Assembly (NCBI GenBank): GCA_036796555.1
Contig: DAIRCS010000002.1
Location: forward strand, 1-64,000
Source: JAJXWB01 sp036796555
GTDB lineage: Bacteria > Pseudomonadota > Alphaproteobacteria > Rhizobiales > Beijerinckiaceae
Length of the DNA stretch: 64,000 nt
Direction of reading: 5' to 3'
Shown here piece by piece: positions 43,762-52,742 of this stretch; positions within the stretch are counted from its first letter, which is position 1, and each line of letters begins with the position of its first letter. The notes under the pieces were generated by a model. That model had not been told where the DNA came from. It ran no database searches and worked only from the letters and a program-made list of their open reading frames with translations. The position numbers were made by a program, and so were the translations under genes.

Positions 43762-45015
43762 CTATTCGGCGACCCGCAAATGCTCGTGGATCGCTCTCTG
43801 GAACGCGGTCGCGCTCGCGGTCCGCAACGGGCACAGACGCTTGCCGTGGCGCTCGCACAGGGTTTTGACCGATCCGACCGCGCCATGGCTCACGCAGTCC
43901 ACAGGGAAGAGGACCACATCCGCCTTTCGCACCATCTCGCCGAGAATACCGGCCGATTGCTCGACGCCGCCGTCATGGTGAAGCAGCTCTCCGTTTCGCT
44001 TGCCGACCCATTCCCTGAGCTTGCAGACGATCTGGGGCCGTCCGCCGACATACAGGAAGCGGCGTCCGCAGAGATCGCACCCCGGCTCCGCGTCGCACGG
44101 CGACTGCGGCGACGTCTCCTCCGTTCGCGGGCCGTCGAACGAAGCCATCAGGCTCGCGCGTTCGAACTCGAACGCATCTTCGTCGATCTTGTCTTGCAGG
44201 CGCGCATTTTGCGATTCCAGCGCGCGGCAGGCGCGGCGCAGTCGTCCGTTTTCGTCGGCGAGCGCGGCGCGCTCGCGCTCCAGATCCGCGATGCGCGCAG
44301 GCATCGCGCTCGAGTCGAGCAATCCACGCAGCCGGTCGCGTTCGGCGGCGGCTGATCGCAATTCGGAAATCTCGGCGCGCAGGGCGCAAAGCTCGGCCTC
44401 CTGGGTCTTCAGGCGCTCGTCGCGTTCGGCGATCCGGCCGGACAGGCGTCGCGCCAGTTCCGCCTTTGTGCGCTGCGCTTCCGCGGCCGCGCGCGCGTCG
44501 CCGCGATTCGACGCGCCGCAGATATGCGACATCATGTGCACTTCGCCGAAGATGCGGCGCTCGAAAGCCGGCGACAATCGCGGATGGGTGACGCAAGCCC
44601 AATAGGCGCCGGGGACCAGGCCGTTGTCGAGCGCATCTTCCCAGAAGCTCGCGAAATCGCCGTCTGTCGCGAGCGCTTTCGACTTGCGGATCAGCCCTTC
44701 GAACTTGGCGTCGAGATGTTTCTGCAGCGCGCGCGCCACCGGATTGTCGTTGGCGGTCCGCTGGACGGCGAGGCCGTGCAGATCGTAGTCGGCGAGACGA
44801 TGCGGATCGTCGACCAGCCGCGCCTTCTTCGCGATCTTGCGCAGTTCGGAGAGGGTCAGGCAGGTGCCGACGATCGAGCAGGCCGAGGCCGCCCGCACCT
44901 CCCAGATATTGCGCCGCGCCGTCCCGGACGGCGCGCAGGCCTGCTGGCGCGCGTCGTCGATATCCGCGCGCGGCGCGCCCTGCGCGGCGCTGGGCACATA
45001 CACGAGCGGCCTCAT
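43762..45015 (-). CDS. DUF2325-domain protein in the heme locus
   Basis: 417 residues. N-terminal ~170 residues (LTLSELRKIAKKARL, HGLAVQRTANDNPVARALQKHLD) resemble no enzyme I know. The middle (about 210-320) is a long charged coiled coil with LRAEISELRSAAAERDRLRG. The C-terminal ~95 residues are DUF2325: FLYVGGRPQIVCKLREWV, HHDGGVEQSAG, VLFPVDCVSHGAVGSVK. A CDLCG pair precedes it. Alternative start GTG 45060 overlaps the hutX stop (GTGA) and would add 15 residues. It is the last gene of the receptor-tonB-hmuQ-hutX run, so a role linked to heme or iron is inferred from position. Confidence 0.8.
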   Translation of the reverse strand: MRPLVYVPSAAQGAPRADIDDARQQACAPSGTARRNIWEVRAASACSIVGTCLTLSELRKIAKKARLVDDPHRLADYDLHGLAVQRTANDNPVARALQKHLDAKFEGLIRKSKALATDGDFASFWEDALDNGLVPGAYWACVTHPRLSPAFERRIFGEVHMMSHICGASNRGDARAAAEAQRTKAELARRLSGRIAERDERLKTQEAELCALRAEISELRSAAAERDRLRGLLDSSAMPARIADLERERAALADENGRLRRACRALESQNARLQDKIDEDAFEFERASLMASFDGPRTEETSPQSPCDAEPGCDLCGRRFLYVGGRPQIVCKLREWVGKRNGELLHHDGGVEQSAGILGEMVRKADVVLFPVDCVSHGAVGSVKTLCERHGKRLCPLRTASATAFQRAIHEHLRVAE

Positions 45016-45056
45016 CGCCGCCCCGGCGCGGTCCGGCGGGGCGCCGCGCGAAAACT

Positions 45057-45596
45057 TCACTGTCCGTTCTCGCGGAACGCCGCGGCCGCGGCCTCGAATT
45101 TCGCGAGCTGGCCCGGGTCGAGCTCGCGCGCCGCATCGCGCCGGACGAAGATCTTGAACATGCCGGCGCCGTCCGAATCGAGGAACTGGACCGAGCACGA
45201 CCTGCGCCCGAAGAAGGGCCGGTCGACGAACCAGATCGCGCCGCAGCGTTCGGCGCGCAAATGTCCGCCGAGCGGCGTCTCCCCGTGGATGTTGAAATAG
45301 CCGCGGCTGAACGATCCCTGCGGCAGCGCCGTCTTGATCTCGAACACGCCGTGCTGGTTGTGCAGCAGGAAGAGCACGTCGCCCCAGCTCGCGAGCTCAC
45401 GCCAGACATCCTCGAATCGCGCGCCCGCGATTCGCGTCGCCTGCCCCTCGGGCAGCAGGCCGAGGACGTCGTGCATCGTCAGGCCGTGCTTTTCGGCGAC
45501 GGCTTCCAGCACGCCGTCGGGATTGGCGTCGATATCGGCGCGCGCCGCGCGCATATTGGCCTGCTTGTCCCCGGCAGGTAGCGCGTGAACGCTCAT
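45057..45596 (-). CDS. hutX: Heme utilisation cytosolic carrier protein HutX
   Basis: 179 residues, HutX/HuvX family: DGVLEAVAEKHGLTMHDVLGLLPEG at the start, WRELASWGDVLFLLHNQHGVFEIK, and GSFSRGYFNIHGETPLGGHL in the heme-binding core. HutX binds imported heme in the cytosol and hands it to a degrading enzyme. GGAGACGTCC precedes the ATG. It lies 72 bases after hmuQ and upstream of the DUF2325 gene. Confidence 0.92.
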   Translation of the reverse strand: MSVHALPAGDKQANMRAARADIDANPDGVLEAVAEKHGLTMHDVLGLLPEGQATRIAGARFEDVWRELASWGDVLFLLHNQHGVFEIKTALPQGSFSRGYFNIHGETPLGGHLRAERCGAIWFVDRPFFGRRSCSVQFLDSDGAGMFKIFVRRDAARELDPGQLAKFEAAAAAFRENGQ

Positions 45597-45668
45597 GGAC
45601 GTCTCCTTCAGTTCGAGGCTGGCGCGACGGCTGCCCCCTGCCGCCGCAAGCTCTATTGTTCGAAAAGA

Positions 45669-46010
45669 TCAGGCGGCCTGTCCGGGCGCGCCTTCGGCGT
45701 TCGTGTACTGGATGACCTCGAAGCCCTCGAACTGCGGATGGCCGGTGGTCATGCGCGGCCGGTTCTCGGCGCGCTCGTGCGCCACGCGGAACTGCTCGGA
45801 CTTCGTCCAGGCCTCGAAATCGGCCTTGTGCGCCCAGCGCGTATAGGACGAATAGAGCACGGTTCCGTCCTCGCCCTCGGGCCCGCGCAGCATCTGGAAC
45901 TCGATGAAGCCCTTGAGCTCGTGCAGGCGCGAATCGCGCGTCAGCCACATCTGCTCGAAGGCGTGCGCCTGCTCCTTGAGGACCCGGAACCTGTTCATTG
46001 CAATAAACAT
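45669..46010 (-). CDS. hmuQ: Heme-degrading monooxygenase HmuQ/IsdG family
   Basis: 113 residues, one antibiotic-biosynthesis-monooxygenase ferredoxin-like fold. The opening MFIAMNRFRV with the conserved Asn, then ELKGFIEFQMLRGPEG, YTRWAHKADFEAW (Trp) and FRVAHERAENRP (His) fit the Asn/Trp/His triad of IsdG-type heme oxygenases, which release iron from heme. There are two adjacent ATGs (46013, 46010); the second has the better distance to AAGGAG and matches the family start. It lies between tonB and hutX. Confidence 0.88.
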   Translation of the reverse strand: MFIAMNRFRVLKEQAHAFEQMWLTRDSRLHELKGFIEFQMLRGPEGEDGTVLYSSYTRWAHKADFEAWTKSEQFRVAHERAENRPRMTTGHPQFEGFEVIQYTNAEGAPGQAA

Positions 46011-46034
46011 CATGTTCTCCTTGAACTTGCGGTC

Positions 46035-47189
46035 TCACCGCACATAGAAGTTGACCGGCGCGGAAAACACGCCTCTGGCGCCCGCGGGATTGGGTGGAAA
46101 CGGCGCCGCGCGGCGCACCATCTCGAGCGCCGCCTGATCGAGTATGGGCGCGCCGGACGATCGGACGAGCGAGACCGACGACAGCGCGCCCGACGGCGCG
46201 AGCGAAAAGGTGATGACGGGTTGCCCGGTGATGTTCTTGTCGCGCGCCGCGGGCGGATAATGTTTGCTGCGCTGGAGCTGGGCCAGCACCATGCCGCGCC
46301 AGTTGGCGACCTGCGCGGCGCCGGCCGCGGCCCCGCCCGCTCCGCCGCGCGCCGCCGCCCGGCTGTTGGCGGCCTCCGCGCCGCTGCCTGAGTCCCGCGC
46401 CGCGCGCGCCCGCTCGGCCTGCTGGGCCGCCCGCTGCGTCGCGCGTTCGGCCCGCGCTTTTTCCTGCTGTTCGCGCTGCGCGCGCGCCTTCTGCACGCGC
46501 ATCTTCTCCTCACGCTCTTCCTTGATGCGCTCGGCGCGCTCTTGCGCGAGACGTTCGGCGCGCTCCTCGCGCTGGCGCTCCAGGCGTTCCTCCTGCAGGC
46601 GCGCCAGGCGCTGCTCGCGCAGGCGGGCCTGCCGCAGGCGCTCGCGCTCGGCCTGCGCCTCGTCGTCGCGCTTGACCACGGGAGGTTTGATGGGCGCGAC
46701 GAAATCCGGGTTCGGCGTCTCGGTCGCCGGAATGGGCGGCGGCGGAACGGCCAGCGCCGTCACGGGTGTGGGCTCCGGCGGGGCGGCAGCCGGCGCAGCG
46801 GCCGGCGGCGGCGGCGCGGCTTCGGCGGCGACGGTCTTCGCCGGATCCGGTTCGGGCGCGGCCGGCGTGGCGTCGGAAACCGGCGCATCCATCTGCGGCG
46901 CGGCGATGGATTGTGTGGACTCCACCGCGTCGGCGGCGGCGAGATCCATTTCGATCGCCGGACCGCCGGCGGGCATCTGCGGCGCATCCAGATCGCGGAC
47001 GGCCGGCAGGAGCGCGCTCGCCAGCGCGAGGTGGCAGGCGACGCTGGCGAGAGCCGACCACCGGATCAACGTGCGCCGCTCGGCGGCGCGGATCGTTTCC
47101 AGAGTGTCGAGCGCGGCTATGGAAACGGCGACGGGCGCGGGCGATACACGCCCGCGCCCTGCGCCATTCGTCGCCGCAGCAGGTATCAC
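46035..47189 (-). CDS. tonB: TonB-family energy-transducing protein
   Basis: 384 residues: one N-terminal membrane anchor (about 42-65, IRWSALASVACHLALASALLP), a Pro/Ala-rich periplasmic spacer (about 75-160), a long Arg/Glu/Gln-rich segment (about 175-265) expected to be helical, and the TonB C-terminal domain (NWRGMVLAQLQRSKHYPP, then GALSSVSLVRSSGAPILDQAALEMV). The start is GTG 47189, seven bases after the receptor stop. It should power the adjacent heme receptor. Confidence 0.88.
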   Translation of the reverse strand: MIPAAATNGAGRGRVSPAPVAVSIAALDTLETIRAAERRTLIRWSALASVACHLALASALLPAVRDLDAPQMPAGGPAIEMDLAAADAVESTQSIAAPQMDAPVSDATPAAPEPDPAKTVAAEAAPPPPAAAPAAAPPEPTPVTALAVPPPPIPATETPNPDFVAPIKPPVVKRDDEAQAERERLRQARLREQRLARLQEERLERQREERAERLAQERAERIKEEREEKMRVQKARAQREQQEKARAERATQRAAQQAERARAARDSGSGAEAANSRAAARGGAGGAAAGAAQVANWRGMVLAQLQRSKHYPPAARDKNITGQPVITFSLAPSGALSSVSLVRSSGAPILDQAALEMVRRAAPFPPNPAGARGVFSAPVNFYVR

Positions 47190-47196
47190 TCCTACC

Positions 47197-49435
47197 TCAC
47201 TTCGATGCGAACTTCACGCTGAGGGCAAACTTCGCGGTGAAGCCGGCGCTCGGCAGCGTGCTGTTGTATTGCGTGTAGGTCTTGTTGAAGATGTTGAGCA
47301 GCGAGACGTCGGCGCTGATGCGGTCGTCGAACTTGTAATTGCCGAAGAGATCGACCGTGCCGTAGCCCGGGCAGCGCAGCGCGTTGGTCGCCGCCGGATC
47401 GCAAGCGACCGACCACACTTCCTTGACGTAGGTGTAGCGGCCGCCGACCGTCAGCGCCTGATCGAAGAAGCGCAGGCCGAGCGTCGAGCTGAAGCGGCCG
47501 GGATAGACGCTGTTCAGACGCGCGCCGGTGGCCGAGTTGATGCCGTTGACATTGGTGTAGGCGGCGGAGGCGAAACCCCAGCCCCAGTCGTAGGCGCCTT
47601 CCGCCTCGACGCCGCTGAGCTCGGCGTTGGCGACGTTCTGATATTGATAGACCGGGAACAGCGCGCAGGCGGCTGGAATGAAGGCGCAGAACGAGTTCGG
47701 CAGACCGGGGATGAAGATGACGAGAGTGGTCGCCCCCGTCGTGGTCATGTCGATGTAGTTCTTCACCTTGTTCTGGAAGATGTTCACCTTGGCGCGGAAC
47801 TTGTCGTCCGGCCGGAAGATCGCATCGTATTTCAGGTTCAGGCCGGCCTCGATGTTGTGCGCGACCTCGGGCTTCAGCCCCGGATTGGGCAGGATGGTGA
47901 AGGCCGGGAACGGATGCTGGCCCGCGATCAGCGTCTCGGTGATCGCCGGCGCGCGATAGCCTTCCGAATAGGAGCCGTAGGCCTCGATGCCCTCGAACGG
48001 CGAGATGCCGACGATGAACTTCGGCGACAGGCGGCTGCCCGAGGACGAATAGGCGCCGCCGCTCAGTTGATAGTCGTCGTAGCGCGCCGCGCCGACCACG
48101 CGCACCAGGCGGCCGAAGCGGACCTCGTCCTGGACGAACGCGCCCGACACGCGACGGTCGCCCATCGGCGTCAGCGCCGAAACGAAGCCGCCCGCGAAGT
48201 CCGTCGTATTGACGCGATCCCACGAACTGTCGCCGCCGAAGGTCAGCGCGTGGTCGAACACGCCGGTCGAGAAGCGCGACGTGTTGTTCACGTCGAAGCC
48301 CTTCGTGCGAATCTTGTCGTTGAGCTTGGCGCCGGGATAGGCCTTCAGCGCGAAGTAGGTCGCCGTCGGCTGGATCAGCGTCTGAACGTTGTTGGTCTGG
48401 GTGTAATAGGCCTTGGCGTTCAGGTCGATCAGCAGGTTGTCGGCGGGGTTGAAGCGATAGCCGATCGTGTAATTGTCGGTCTTCACGTCGTCCCAGAAGC
48501 GCGAGCCGGTCGTGCTCGTGCCGTTGTTGGCGAACTGGAAGCCCTGCTTCATGCCGGTGATGGTGATCTCGTGGCCGTCGGCCGGGCGCAGGCGGATCTT
48601 GCCGAGGCCGCCCATGATCTCCGAGCCCGTGTCGTTGACCTTGGAGCCGCCGGGCAGCAATTGTTTGCCGTTGGCGTCGATCTGGGCGCCGCCGCCCATG
48701 TGGTAGGCCGACGACGATCGATACAGGAACTGGCCGAAGACCTCGACATTGGGGCTGATGCGCGCGGCCGCCGCCGTCGAGTTGAAGAAGTGCTGCCCGT
48801 TCGTCCCCGCGCCGATGCGCTGGAGCACCGTATTTCTCGTCGGGCTTGAGCACGTCGTCGACGTCCTTGGTGCGGATCGAGACGACGCCGCCGATGGCGC
48901 CGGAACCGTAGATATTCGAGATCGGGCCGCGCACGACGTCGACCTGGCCCATGAATTCCGGATCGAAATAGAACTCGCCGTTCGCGTTGTGACCGGAGAT
49001 TTGATAGTTCTGGCGGGCGCCGTCGATGAGCACGTTGACGCGCCCGAAGTCCTGAAGGCCGCGAATATTGATCGCCTGCCCGGGATTATTGAGGCTTTCC
49101 TGGAAATTGACGCCCGGCACGTTGCGCATGGCGTCGGCCATCGAACCCGCCCCGTAGCGCTGCACGTCCTGCTGCGTGACGGTCGTGACCGCGCCGAGCG
49201 TCTCGATCGCCTTTTCCTCGGTCTTGGTCGCGGTGACGTTGATCGTGTCGAAAGATTCGACCTGGGTGGCCGGCGGCTTTTGTCCGCGCTTCGGCTTTGC
49301 GCCGGCTTCCGCGGCCGGTTGCGCGGCGCCCTGGGTTCCCGCGGCCTGCTGCGCCTCCGCCACGCCGAAGGACAAGGCCGACGCGACGACGAGCGCGGCT
49401 ACGCTCGCGGACGCATGGAAAGACAGACGACGCAT
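47197..49435 (-). pseudogene. hmuR: TonB-dependent heme receptor (HmuR/BhuR-like), frameshifted
   Basis: N-terminal part (49435 to about 48830): signal peptide MRRLSFHASASVAAL...AEAQQ, a TonB box-like ESFDTINVTATKTEEKAIETLG, and plug motifs GVNFQESLNNPGQAINIRGLQDFGRVNVLIDGARQNYQISGHN in pieces. The frame is lost after DVLKPDEKYG; the barrel continues in another frame from 48828 (VLQRIGAGTNGQHFF) to the true end, VKFASK. Together they form a normal-length receptor of about 745 residues, including GYRAPAITETLIAG and LNIFNKTYTQYNS. Joining needs one base removed or two added at about 48829. Either a real mutation or a sequencing error. Confidence 0.8.
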
Positions 49436-49605
49436 AAATTCACCCTCCAGCCGGTGTTCGATCTTGGCTGGCTGGGCGACGTCGCCTGGCTGGCTATATG
49501 CGGCGCGTGCGAATTTCTTCCGGGATCGCGCCTGTGCAAGGGCAATTAACGGGAGGCTCATACCCGTGTCAAGAATATGAGCACATCATGGCGGAACATT
49601 ATTTG

Positions 49606-49622
49606 TTTAGAGTAATTCTAAG
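49606..49622. promoter_or_regulatory. ICE/Irr-type iron-control palindrome in the receptor-hemP region
   Basis: TTTAGAGTAATTCTAAG, close to the known alphaproteobacterial iron control element TTTAGAA-N3-TTCTAAA. Further half-sites are TTCTAAA at 49650-49656 and TTTAGAA at 49719-49725. The region serves the divergent receptor and hemP genes and Irr is encoded 3 kb away. Confidence 0.65.
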
Positions 49623-49671
49623 AACGCTAAAGTCCATTTTCTACATTATTTCTAAAGTTCAATACGCTTCT

Positions 49672-49694
49672 TGCGCCAAGAAATAGTTGGCGCA
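49672..49694. promoter_or_regulatory. Inverted repeat in the hemP upstream region
   Basis: TGCGCCAA-GAAATAG-TTGGCGCA: perfect eight-base arms and a seven-base centre, 56 bases before the hemP ATG. It is not an ICE. It could be an operator for a second regulator or an mRNA hairpin. The rest of the 314-base gap 49436-49749 has no gene. Confidence 0.45.
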
Positions 49695-49749
49695 TAACCG
49701 AGTCATGTAAGGCCCCACTTTAGAATCGATCAAAATAAGGGCAGAACCC

Positions 49750-49929
49750 ATGGCTGACCCGCCGCGCAAGAGCGCGCAAAGCGATCCCCCGCAATCGCCC
49801 GACCGCAAGCCGCGCGAGATCGATCTGCGCGATCTCGTTGGCTCGGACCGGGAGATCGCGATCGTTCATGACGGCGAGCGCTATCGATTGCGCGTGACCG
49901 CGAACAACAAGCTCATCCTCACGAAGTAG
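49750..49929 (+). CDS. hemP: Hemin uptake protein HemP (HmuP)
   Basis: 59-residue protein. The N-terminal half is Pro/Lys/Arg-rich and the C-terminal 40 residues carry the HemP pattern: REIDLRDLVGSDREIAIVHDGERYRLRVTANNKLILTK in sequence parts, especially the end LRVTANNKLILTK. In Bradyrhizobium the same protein, HmuP, is described as a co-activator with Irr of the heme operon. It begins the plus-strand run and stops five bases before hmuT. Good codon usage and position support it despite its size. Confidence 0.9.
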   Translation: MADPPRKSAQSDPPQSPDRKPREIDLRDLVGSDREIAIVHDGERYRLRVTANNKLILTK

Positions 49930-49933
49930 CGAC

Positions 49934-50815
49934 ATGACGATTCGATTCATCCATTTCGCAAGCCTGCGCAGCCGCGCGGCCGCCGTCGCCGTGATCGGCG
50001 CAAGCCTCGTCTTCACAGCCGCGCCCGGCGCCGCGGAGGAGCGCCGCATCGTCGCGCTCGGCGGCGCGGTGACGGAGATTCTCTACGCTCTCGGCCAGCA
50101 GGACAGGATCGTCGCCGTCGACACGACCAGCCTCTATCCGCCGGAGGCTTTGAAAACCAAGCCGAACGTCGGATATTTCCGCGCGCTGTCGGCCGAAGGC
50201 ATTCTCTCGGTTCAGCCGACACTGGTCGTGGCCGTCGACGGCGCCGGTCCGCCAGCCGCGCTCGCGGCGATCGAGCAGGCGCATGTGCCCGTCGAGCGCG
50301 CGCCCGATACGCCGACGCCTGAGGGAGTCGCGACGAAAATCCGCGCCGTCGGCCGCGCCGTGCAGGCGCAGGCGCAGGCGGACAAGCTCGCGGACGATGT
50401 GGAGCGCCGGTTCGGCGAGCTCGCCGAGGCGCGCGCGAAGATCAAGGACCGCAAGCGCGTTCTGTTCATCCTGTCCCTGCAGAACGGCCGCGCGATCGTC
50501 GGCGGCCGCGGCACGGCGGCGGACGCCATGATTACCCTGGCGGGCGGCGTCAACGCGGCCGCCGACCTGCAAGGCTACAAGCCGATGACGGACGAGGCCC
50601 TGCTCGCGGCCGCGCCGGAAGCCATCGTCATGATGGATCTCGGCCCCGACGCCAAGACCGAGGATGTCTTCGCGCGCCCCGCGCTCGCCGGTTCGCCGGC
50701 GGCGCGCACGCATGCGCTGATCTCGATGAACGGCCTGTATCTGATCGGCTTCGGACCGCGCGCGCCTGAGGCGGCGCGGGATCTGATGGCCAGGCTCTAT
50801 CCGGCGCAGAATTGA
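49934..50815 (+). CDS. hmuT: Heme ABC transporter periplasmic heme-binding protein HmuT
   Basis: 293 residues: signal peptide cleaved near AAPGAAEE (about residue 35), then RRIVALGGAVTEILYALGQQDRIVAVDTTSLYPPEAL, the class III binding-protein fold of heme and siderophore receptors; a central helix (VQAQAQADKLADDVERRFG) and GGRGTAADAMITLAGGVNAA. The conserved Tyr heme ligand of HmuT is probably within SLYPPEAL. Delivers heme to HmuUV. Confidence 0.93.
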   Translation: MTIRFIHFASLRSRAAAVAVIGASLVFTAAPGAAEERRIVALGGAVTEILYALGQQDRIVAVDTTSLYPPEALKTKPNVGYFRALSAEGILSVQPTLVVAVDGAGPPAALAAIEQAHVPVERAPDTPTPEGVATKIRAVGRAVQAQAQADKLADDVERRFGELAEARAKIKDRKRVLFILSLQNGRAIVGGRGTAADAMITLAGGVNAAADLQGYKPMTDEALLAAAPEAIVMMDLGPDAKTEDVFARPALAGSPAARTHALISMNGLYLIGFGPRAPEAARDLMARLYPAQN

Positions 50816-50823
50816 GCGGCGCG

Positions 50824-51918
50824 ATGGATGCGAGCGCAGATGTGAGAAAGGCGGCGCGCGCAAGCGCGTTCGATCTTCGCCGGTCGCGGTCGGCGATCGC
50901 GATCGCGCTGCTGGCCGCGGCCTGTCTCGCCGTCGTCGTCATCTCCATCGGCGCCGGCGCGCTGCACATTCCGCCGGCGCGCGCGGTCGCCGCCTTGTGG
51001 CGCATGGCGACCGAGCCGAACGCCGCATCGCTCGACCGCGACGTCCTCGTCATCGCCAACATCCGCCTGCCGCGCGTGCTGACCGGTCTCGGCGTCGGCG
51101 CGGCGCTGGGGGCGTCCGGCGCGATCATGCAGGGTCTGTTCCGCAATCCGCTCGCCGACCCCGGCCTCGTCGGCGTGTCGGGCGGCGCCGCGCTGGCGGC
51201 GTCGATCGTGATCGTGCTCGGCGACAGGATCATGGCGCCGGCGACCGTGCCTTTCTACATGCTGCCCGTGGGCGCGTTCTTCGGCGGTCTCGCCTCCACG
51301 CTGCTCATTTATATGATCTCGACGCTGCGCGGCCGGTCCTCGACCAACATCATGTTGCTCGCGGGCGTCGCGATCGGCGCGCTCGCGGGCGCGCTGACGG
51401 GGCTCCTGTCCTATTTCTCCGACGACAGGCAATTGCGCGACCTGACCTTCTGGTCGATGGGCAGCCTCAACGGCGCCACGTGGATGAAGACGCTCGTCTT
51501 GCTCGGCCTGCTCGCGCCGCTGGCGGTCTTCCTGCCGATGCTCGCGCGCGGTCTGAACGCGCTGGCCTTCGGCGAGGCCGAAGCCTTTCATCTCGGCGCG
51601 CGCGTCGAACGCGTGAAGGCGGTCGCGGTCGTTTTCGTTGCGGTGGCGGTCGGCGCGAGCGTTGCCGTCTCGGGCATGCTCGCCTTCATCGGCATTGTCG
51701 CGCCGCATGCGGTGCGGCTGCTGGTCGGGCCCAACCATCGCACGCTGCTGCCGCTCTCGATGCTTGTCGGCGGCGGCGGGCTCGTCGGCGCGGACGCGCT
51801 CGCGCGCACGATGCTCGCGCCCGCCGAACTGCCCGTCGGCATACTCACGGCAGCCATCGGCGCACCGTTCTTTCTCTGGCTGCTGCTGCGCCGCCGCGCG
51901 GGAGACGCCGTATCATGA
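50824..51918 (+). CDS. hmuU: Heme ABC transporter permease HmuU
   Basis: 364-residue FecCD-type permease with about ten hydrophobic segments: IANIRLPRVLTGLGVGAALGASGAIMQGLFRNPLADPGLVGVSGGA is the diagnostic region (in parts), and VSGMLAFIGIVAPHAVRLLVGPNHRTLLP the ATPase contact. ATG 50824 is chosen; an in-frame TTG at 50812 overlaps the hmuT stop. Its TGA overlaps hmuV's ATG (ATGA). Forms the membrane channel for heme. Confidence 0.93.
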   Translation: MDASADVRKAARASAFDLRRSRSAIAIALLAAACLAVVVISIGAGALHIPPARAVAALWRMATEPNAASLDRDVLVIANIRLPRVLTGLGVGAALGASGAIMQGLFRNPLADPGLVGVSGGAALAASIVIVLGDRIMAPATVPFYMLPVGAFFGGLASTLLIYMISTLRGRSSTNIMLLAGVAIGALAGALTGLLSYFSDDRQLRDLTFWSMGSLNGATWMKTLVLLGLLAPLAVFLPMLARGLNALAFGEAEAFHLGARVERVKAVAVVFVAVAVGASVAVSGMLAFIGIVAPHAVRLLVGPNHRTLLPLSMLVGGGGLVGADALARTMLAPAELPVGILTAAIGAPFFLWLLLRRRAGDAVS

Positions 51919-52742
51919 CCGGCGTTCTGGAAGCCCGCTCCCTCGTCTACGCGATCAGGCGTCAGCGGCTGGTTGACGACGTCTCGCTGTCGCTCGCGCC
52001 CGGCCGGCTCGCGGTCGTGATCGGGCCGAACGGCGCGGGCAAGTCGACGCTGCTCAAGCTCCTGTCCGGCGAGCTTCGGCCGCAATCGGGAGACGTCAGT
52101 TTCAACGGCGAGCGCATCGACAGGATCGAGCCGGTCCGTCTCGCGTCGATGCGCACGGTGATGACCCAGAACTGCCGTCTGGCGACGGCCTTTCTCGTCG
52201 ACGAAGTCGTTCGCCTCTCCACCGAATTCATCGGGCGGCTCCTGACCCCGGCGCAAAAGGACGAGATCGTCGACCTATGCCTCGACGAAGCCGGCGTGCG
52301 GCATCTGGCGGGGCGCGACTACACGACATTGTCCGGCGGCGAGCAGCAGCGCGCGCGTTTCGCCGCCTGCCTGTGCCAGATCCACGTGGGACAGAGATTG
52401 TCGCGAAACCAGGCCTTCCTGCTGGACGAGCCGATCGCGAGTCTGGACCTCGATCGCCAGCTCGCCTTGATGGACGCGGCCCGGGCGCTAGCGCGGCGTG
52501 ACGGCGTCGCCGTCCTGGCCGTGCTCCACGATCTGAACATGGCGGTCGCCTACGCCGACGAGCTTCTCGTCATGAAGGAAGGCAGGATCGTCGCGCGCGG
52601 GCGGCCGGAAGAGGCGTTGACCGACGCGCTGCTGTCGGACGTGTTCAACGTCGGCCTGCGGACGAACGAGCAGCCTTTGGCCGACCTGCCGTTCGTCCTG
52701 CCGCAGCATCATGCGATGCGGGCGCGCAACCTCGGTCAGTGA
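51915..52742 (+). CDS. hmuV: Heme ABC transporter ATP-binding protein HmuV
   Basis: 275 residues: Walker A GPNGAGKS (37-44), signature LSGGEQQRARFAACL, Walker B AFLLDEPIASLDL, and switch His in VLHDLNMAVAYADE. The stretch HVGQRLSRNQAFLLDEP just before Walker B is the small insertion typical of HmuV. It ends convergently with irr, overlapping that gene by seven bases (52736-52742). Confidence 0.93.
   Translation: MTGVLEARSLVYAIRRQRLVDDVSLSLAPGRLAVVIGPNGAGKSTLLKLLSGELRPQSGDVSFNGERIDRIEPVRLASMRTVMTQNCRLATAFLVDEVVRLSTEFIGRLLTPAQKDEIVDLCLDEAGVRHLAGRDYTTLSGGEQQRARFAACLCQIHVGQRLSRNQAFLLDEPIASLDLDRQLALMDAARALARRDGVAVLAVLHDLNMAVAYADELLVMKEGRIVARGRPEEALTDALLSDVFNVGLRTNEQPLADLPFVLPQHHAMRARNLGQ

Noticed and set aside
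43472..43858. In-frame upstream extension of the second AraC gene
   Set aside because: It overlaps the DUF2325 gene, has no counterpart in the equal-length paralogue, and a good ribosome site marks 43471.
46264..48849. 861-codon plus-strand open frame across tonB and the receptor
   Set aside because: Antisense shadow: the minus strand there codes for unmistakable TonB and receptor domains, and the plus-strand product has no family features.
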